Assembly: GCF_040115645.1 (NCBI RefSeq)
Contig: NC_089558.1
Location: 3,844,001 to 3,908,000 of the forward strand
Source: Euwallacea fornicatus
Lineage: Eukaryota > Arthropoda > Insecta > Coleoptera > Curculionidae
DNA: 64,000 nucleotides
Reading direction: 5' to 3'
Made by a program: the position numbers and the translations under genes. The notes beneath the pieces were generated by a model. It ran no database searches. It was not told the origin of the DNA and saw only the letters and a list, made by a program, of their open reading frames with translations. Positions 57,670 through 64,000 of this stretch are shown here, piece after piece. Position 1 is the stretch's first letter; the number at the start of each line of letters is the position of its first letter.

Positions 57670-59800
57670 AGCTCCAAAATAAACACAAATCAACGTAGCA
57701 TCCTCAAACTTTAGATATGAGCTTTTTAAGGTTAAATCTTTGTAATATAGGCAAGTTTTTATTTTTTAAAAATAGCCATCTATATGTCGAGCCGGGTACG
57801 CTTGAAACTACCCTCGTATATTTTCCCACAAATTCTGTACCTCTGGAAATGAAACTATGGAAGTTTTTTGTTCGTCGTTACGCTTTTAAACTGTTGCGTA
57901 TAGATTGAGTACGTTTACACCGCCTCTTAACCGCAGTTATTTCCAGGGATAGATCTAAACTAATGAGCCGTGCACTCCCTAACAGACCAATCCTTATCTG
58001 AAGCAATGTCTCTCGAATCAGATGACGATTCTGTAACACCCTGAATATCGCTAAGCTCCCTACTCTTAATGCTAGCAAAATTACCAATTACTGAGATGTT
58101 TGCAGGATTAAGCGAGAAAGCTGGAACTCTGTTTTATGTAAATTGCAATATTATGCATTTTTTGTAAAACAGTAAAAAAAACAGAGTATGAATTGCAGAT
58201 AGTGTAAAACAATATAAAACAGACATCGCGACATAATTTTTAAAGTGGACTCAGTTGTTTTCCAGTATCGAGATGATTGATATAAGCATTAGCGACAAAA
58301 TGTACAAATAAACAATAATTTTGGTCATTTCTATGCTGAACAAAAAGTTCACAACAACGTTTAAATGTTTTATGAGACTCGCCTAAATATTTTCCCTTGA
58401 AGCGTCACTTATTGCTGAACAAATTTCTCCAATGATTAGATACTGATTAATTTGAAACTGAACAAATATTTTAGACTTGTGTAAAATTAATGAAAAAGTT
58501 GACCTGAAGTTGCAAATGATATGAGGTTTTGCAATTTTTGGACTTTTTAATAAAAATACATGAATAAAAAACCAAATCGGTTGGCGGCGTTCGTGTAATG
58601 TTACTGTGTTACAGTATCATGGTTTAATATTTCCGTTTTTTCTTACTGGCGATAGCATAGCGTCCGATGATTTTTTTAGTTAGTAAAAATATTGCAAAAA
58701 AATCGACAAGTGCCACGAATTTTTTCCTATTCAACACGTTCGCTCAAACTGACTGAAAGACCGGATTGATCTTTTCGAGGTAAAATTCGCAGTATGTTCG
58801 TGTCGCCGAATAAGATTTACCTTAAGCTTCTTATAGATCCGAACATTTTTAAACGAATAATACAATGGCGAATAAAACACTAGAGGCGGAGTCTCATGCG
58901 ATTTTCGTTGTTCGAAAAAAACACATTCGTAACTGATTTTCACGTCAGACATTTGTCTTGTCCAATGAAAAACCTTGATTCCGTATCTTATTTTAGGGCT
59001 TTTCGTAAAAGACGATCTGGTAAAAGGTGGTAGTCAGCCAATCCGATCGATTGAAAGATACCTGGAGGGATCAATGTGATCAGGACCATCATTTCCGAAA
59101 ATGCCTTGTACTATCCAAGTACGATCATCAGAGTGGGAGGGAACCTATAATAATAACTTTGCTGCCATCAATGAAGATTGACAAAAATGAAGAATTTAGT
59201 AGCAACTCTTCCTCCTAAAATCATTTCAGGTAACTGAAAAATCTTGGAAATATTCCCTTCAAGTCAGGTTTAGTTGGTCCTTAATCAAAACAAATTTTCC
59301 ATAAACGCAATTGGTTTCACTAAAAAAACCTCCTTTTATAACTATAAGAGGTTTTTCGTAAAGCTTAGTTTAGACGCGATAATAACTTGCTATAGCATTT
59401 CTCTAAGTGACTTGCTCTGGCGTTTGCCATAAGCAAATAATTTAAACAATTTCTCTCTGCAAGTATTATACAGACGCTAATTGCGTGCCCGCAGCAAGCG
59501 ATTGCTGTACTTGTATTAAGCAATTTGCCCAATCTAAAAAAGTGTTTTGTTGCAGAAAGAAAATTGCAGCAGTTGTTATTACTATTAAGTATAAAAAAAA
59601 ATTGGAAAGTCCAGAAAAGAAAGGAAATATGGGTTAAATGTTGGATTACTAGAAGACCTGTTTTGGAGCTTAAACGATGTTGTTATTCGAGTTAAGAAAT
59701 TAAGATCCAAATCGGATGAAAAATTTTCTGCATATGTCAGACGACGATTTGGAAAATTATCGATTAGATATTTATATGCGTCGAAATATTCCCAAGTAGT
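57670..59800. other. Gene-free stretch between two mariners
   Basis: AT-rich sequence. A short imperfect hairpin AAAACCTC...GAGGTTTT lies at about 59324-59356. Nothing else was recognised. Confidence 0.5.
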
Positions 59801-59806
59801 TTTGTA

Positions 59807-61074
59807 ATAGGTGTACAAAAAGAAACTGAGCATTTTTTGGTGAAATCAAGTTTCATTAAAAACATACTTATTGAAAATATTAGTAATCAAAATAATTTCC
59901 ATGACTGTCCATGGTCTTTTGCCATTTACTGGGTAGATGATGGATGCCCTCGTGATGGAAGCTTAGTGGTTTCGACGAAAAATAGTTATCGAGCCATTTT
60001 CGAATATCTTCGACGTTAAAGAATCGTTGGTCAGCTAAATGAGACTGCATGGATATGAACAAGTGAAAGTCGGAAGGAGCCAAGTCTGGAGAATACGCCG
60101 CGTGCTGGAGTATTTCCCAGCCTAACGAAAAGATGAGTTCCTGGGTCGGTTTAGCTGTATGCGGACGAGCATTATCACTTTCCGACTTCCTTGGCCCGGA
60201 AATGGTCTTTTTCCCTCCAGAGCATCGCTTAATTTGATCATTTGGGCCTGATAACGGTCAGCTGTAACAGTTTGACCGGGTTCCAGAAGCTCATAGTAAA
60301 TGACTGCTTTACAATCCCATCAGACACACAGTAAAATTTTCTTGGCAGGAATGTTTGGTTTTGCAACTGATGTGGATGGCTGGCCTGGGTCAACCCACGT
60401 TTTTCTGCGCTTAGGATTGTCATACAAAATCCACTTTTCATCTCCCGTAATAATATTATGCAGAAAATTCTTTCTTTTATACCGAGAAAGCAAGTTCGTG
60501 CAGATGTGAACTCTTCGATTTTTATTGTCTTCGGTTAGCTTATGACGACCCCATTTTCCTGCTTTTTGAATTTTTCCCATTCCGTGCAATCGAACTGAAA
60601 CTGCTTGTTGAGTTACTCCTAAGTGCTCTGCAAGCTGTTTTTCAGTTTGGCATGGATTTTCATCCAGTAAAGTTTGCAGTTCTTCGTCTTGAAACTTTTT
60701 TTCGACACTCGCACGTGGATCGTCCTCAAGACAAAAATTTTCCTCGCGAAACTTCTTAAACAATCTCCTAACAGTTGAAGCACCAACGGAATTATCTCCC
60801 CAAGCCGAATTGACCATTTCTGTTGTTTCTGTAGCATTTTTTTTTCAGATTAAAACAGAACAACATTGATATTCTCAAATGTTGCATGGAAATATCCATG
60901 TCTCTATTTACGTTTTGTGCATTGAACCACAGCTCCTAAGCAACTCAAACTTTTATCATATAAAAAGTCATAAATAAACAACACCTGCTTAGAATTGCAG
61001 GCGAATTGAACGTGTCTAAGTATGTTTTTTTATTGCATCTAACTTCATTGCTCAGTTTATTTTTGTACACCTAT
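59807..61074 (-). mobile_element. Full-length mariner element
   Basis: The 26-bp ITRs (59807-59832 and 61049-61074; ATAGGTGTACAAAAA at the tips, one mismatch) are flanked by TA (59805-59806 and 61075-61076), giving a 1268-bp element. The ITR sequence differs from that of the element in the Psc intron. The coding region is on the - strand. Confidence 0.93.
59880..60840 (-). pseudogene. Mariner transposase with one stop and one frameshift
   Basis: The frame from about 60840 carries NSAWGDNSVGASTVRRLF, a helix-turn-helix ending in EHLGVTQQAVSVRLHGMGK and GDEKWILYDN (Asp at 60440-60442). It stops at about 60317-60319, where a Trp is expected, and then shifts frame between about 60180 and 60200. 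It continues with SDNARPHTA (Asp at 60174-60176) and SPDLAPSDFHLF (Asp at 60069-60071), 34 residues between these two. It ends in MDSHGNYFDY. The first ~20 residues are not recognisable. Confidence 0.9.
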
Positions 61075-61862
61075 TATATAATATTTCATCTTTGCCTTGA
61101 CCACCGCCTCTTTTTTTGGATTTTTTCCACTCCTGATTGATATCTGCATTAAGGTTATGACGTTTTCTCGCAATTTCAGCTTCATTGTGTTGAATTTTTC
61201 AGCATTAGCGTTAAACGCTTTTTGTTTTTGCATCCTACGCCTATCAACTTTTGTTTTGATTTGTCATAGCTCGGGAAATTCTTCAAACGCGCTTTATTAT
61301 AGCAAAAGTTTCTTCCTTTGACCAAACACGTTTTTCGTTCATACTTGTTCGCTTCATTTACAGAGAACTTTTTAACAAAACCGAAATAAATACGTAAATA
61401 TTTCCGAAAGAACTGTCCCAACTCGTTTGGATCTGCAATTGATTCTTTCCGCAATCACTGGCCACAAATTTTATTATTTGTTGGGAGAGCGTTCACAGGC
61501 AGTGTTTACATAATGCAATTCATTAGAAAGTACTTTCAGATAGAAACTTGCGATAGTTTTAATTGCTCATCTAATCTACGCTTAAGGGTAATTTGTTTTA
61601 GTCGGAAATTCAAATAGTTTAACCTCGACCGTTAGGATGGTCAATAGTTACTCAGAAGGTCAGTTCCGTGGGTTCAGTCAGGTGGTCAATCGTGAAAAGA
61701 TAAAAAAACTGCAACAGCAGGCAAAAAGGCAAACAGCAGAACTGGCATTGAGACAGAGGGCAAAAATGAGCAGAATGTTTAATTGATATAAACTTGGGGA
61801 GATTTTTTTTAATTCTTGATTCGCTGTTATATCGCACTTACGAAAGAATATAACCATTTATA

Positions 61863-63194
61863 CAGGGCAAGTTCTTAGTAATGAAACACAGAACAATGTC
61901 GGCTCGTTGACATGAAAATAATGCAATTTAACGAAATTTATATTATACCAGAAGTTAATAATAACCGAGATACAAGGTGTCAAAGTTAAACAATGAAATC
62001 GCATTTTCCTTAATATCTCTCGAAAACTTCGAGCTAATTTCAGGAGATTTCGCATCCACAGGTTTTTCGAGATAAGAAATCCAAATTTATCGACGATTTC
62101 AGTGTACCTCCACAAGGACGTTACAATCGACGATTAGGGCTCATTTAAACAACTTTAACTTTTTTGTGTCACGTTGTATATCATTTTGGACTCATATTTT
62201 TTTTGCCTACAGTTTCTGTTTAAAAAAATTGTACCTTATTGGTATTCCTAGAAGTAACGGTTTTCGAGAAATTAAATGACATTATTTAAATTCTTATTTC
62301 TTCTACTAGTTGACATGTAACAGCATACATTTTTTGTATTGTTGAAAAGGTACAAAAGTAATATTAGAAATGCTTAATCCACAATTGGTCTTCTATTAGC
62401 ATATCTAGTAAAGATTCAAACAAATACTTTAACAATAACTAAAACGATTAGTTACATGAACAATTACGATGTTACTTCATCATTAAATTATTAAACAAAA
62501 TTTAGAATGCAGTAACATTATTACGGAACGGACAATTGCTATTTAAAATAAAGCAGTCGTTTTGTAAAAGGTCTGCACAATGCATCCATGTAAATGGTGG
62601 ACACATCCGGCATTTGTTGTCACAGGAAGATATATTTTATTTCTAATTGTTTCAGTTATTGTTAAAATATTTGTTTGAAGCTTTACTAAATATATAAACC
62701 AACTATGGAATTAAATTGTTCTAATATTATCTTTGTGCCTTTTTAACAATACAAAAAAATTATGTTGTTAAATTAATATAATCTCTTGGAAACCGTTGCT
62801 TCTAGCCATACCAATAAGGTCTACTTTCTTCAGCAGAAAAGGTAGACAAAGAAATTTTATGAGTCCCAAATTACATACACCGTGGCACGAAAAAGTCGAC
62901 GCGGTTTATATGGGTCCTAATTACAGATTGTGGCGCCTTCTAAAATACTATACACCGAAATCGTCGATAAATTTGAATTTATCATCTCCAAAAACCCTTA
63001 GATAGGCAATTTCTTAAACTTAATTGGAAGTTTTCGAGAAATATTAAAGAAATTGTTATTTCATTTTTCTACTTTGACATCCTGTATCTCGGTAATTATT
63101 AACTTTTGGCGTAACACAACTTTAGCTAAATTGCATTATTTTTATGTCAACAATTCGCCATTGTTCCGTGTCCCATTACTAAAAACTCATCCTG
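61863..63194. mobile_element. Long-TIR non-autonomous element
   Basis: The arms, about 370 bp each (61863-62235 and 62820-63194), begin CAGGGC and end TCCTG, with TA at 61861-61862 and 63195-63196. Shared blocks include TGTTTCATTACT-like, CATTATTTT, AATTATTAAC, TCGACGAT, GGACTCATA and the CAGTGTA/TACACCG region. The two arms give similar conceptual peptides on opposite strands, which are shadows. The interior (62236-62819) has no transposase similarity. Confidence 0.75.
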
Positions 63195-63221
63195 TATACA
63201 GAGAAGACAAAAAAAGATATA

Positions 63222-63965
63222 CAGAGTTATTTAAAATTCAATGCAACGAATTTAGAAGCGTATTTTTGAGGTCAAATAAAGATTTTTTTTGTAAACGTGG
63301 ATCCGCAAATGCTTAGTTTTCGATATACAGGGTGTTAAAGAATCATCATTGCCAAAATTCATAGTAGGCTATGATTGCACAGCTCGAGAATCCTATGTTT
63401 TTCTGCCGAATTTATTACAATTTGTTTTAGTTGAATGTTAGCATGTGTGTGGTTTTCAGCCTTAATGAATCTTGATTTGCTTATTTTTTAATTTCAAAAT
63501 GGACAATAAACAATACTCATTTGCCCATTTAGCTGAAATCCATTATTTTTATGGTCTGGCTGAGGGGAACATGTCAATAAGATTTCTTAATTGTCAAGTA
63601 CTCAACGACCTAACTCATCCGCATATCGAAGAATGTGGCAGTTTTAAGACTCCCGGGAACAATGCTGATAGACCGCGAAAAGTTTCAGTAAATTTGGGTG
63701 TTTTATTTTGTTTTTTTGTAATAATCTGATTTCTGCCTGCACCGTTTCTAAGAGTATGGGATTTCAAAAAACTCGATAAAAATCAAGTAGAATGTGCAAA
63801 CTACGCAGTAATAACCTACTATTACTTTTGTTAATGGCAATAATTTAACACTTTGTATAACGAAAACTAAGCATTTGCAAACCCACGCTTATAGAAAAAA
63901 GTTATATTTCTACCTCAAAAATACGCCCCCAAATTCTATGTACTGATCATGTATAATGGTAACTA
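63222..63965 (+). mobile_element. Short long-TIR element, sister of the one at 45.4 kb
   Basis: Its inverted arms (about 63222-63420 and 63770-63965) share GCGTATTTTTGAGG, GCAAATGCTTAGTTTTCG and TTATACAAAGTG/ATACAGGGTG blocks with each other and with the element at 45393-46133. It starts 27 bases after the end of the preceding element. The interior holds a transposase N-terminus on the + strand. The right edge is approximate and lies close to the window end. Confidence 0.65.
63499..63729 (+). pseudogene. DUF4817-type transposase N-terminal fragment
   Basis: The peptide reads MDNKQYSFAHLAEIHYFYGL and AEGNMSIRFLNCQVLND and includes ADRPRKVSVN, which matches the DUF4817 helix-turn-helix start more closely than its sister at 45.6 kb. 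The open frame ends in a hydrophobic shadow (FCFFVII) at 63729. No catalytic domain follows, so it can only be a deletion remnant. Confidence 0.65.
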
Positions 63966-64000
63966 GAACTCTTATCAATTAAAAACTTGTTTGTGCTTGT

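Overview
This is an insect nuclear DNA window. It is AT-rich and intron-rich, littered with decayed DNA transposons, and holds one clearly recognisable host gene. The order of insect cannot be fixed from the sequence alone. The gene is a five-coding-exon Posterior sex combs / Su(z)2 homologue (PCGF family, BMI1/MEL18-like, a PRC1 subunit) on the + strand. Its coding exons are 29568-29682, 29941-30040, 30455-31001, 31058-31138 and 38247-40415, giving a predicted 1003-residue protein. It carries a complete C3HC4 RING finger, a RAWUL domain and a roughly 700-residue basic, disordered tail like that of insect Psc. The exon with the ATG opens with a splice acceptor, so at least one upstream non-coding exon must exist. 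A promoter-like cluster (CRE, CCAAT box, GC box) at 14.1 kb and strong donor-like sites at 14.5 and 15.84 kb are candidates, which would make the gene about 26 kb long.

Layout. 0.2-2.7 kb: two adjacent Tc1/mariner-superfamily elements with long terminal inverted repeats (TIRs) and broken transposase 3' parts. 2.8-14 kb: no recognisable gene, but simple repeats, perfect hairpins and small GC-rich islands. 14-16 kb: GC-richer promoter-like zone. 16-29.5 kb: probable first intron or upstream regulatory region, containing three homologous ~63-bp non-coding modules ending in CCACGTGGC (22.1, 26.5 and 27.6 kb), a triple octamer-like site (22.8 kb), a transposase remnant (25.4 kb) and a diverged tandem array (28.1-28.9 kb). 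29.55-40.54 kb: the Psc homologue, whose 7.1-kb fourth intron houses an antisense mariner copy (33294-34579) with its TA target duplication. 40.5-64 kb: gene-poor 3' flank crowded with transposons. These are a nested hairpin MITE inside a long-TIR element (42.9-43.9 kb), two related short elements that keep only a transposase N-terminus (45.4-46.1 and 63.2-64.0 kb), long-TIR elements at 47.3-48.4 and 61.9-63.2 kb, a Tc1 remnant (48.6 kb) and two further mariners (56.6-57.6 and 59.8-61.1 kb).

No tRNA, rRNA, CRISPR array or convincing second host gene was seen, and I found no evidence for a wholly new biological system. The observations most worth following are the three ungapped homologous CACGTG modules upstream of a Polycomb gene, the nearly intact mariner copies, the pair of transposase N-terminus-only elements, and the tail architecture of the Psc protein.
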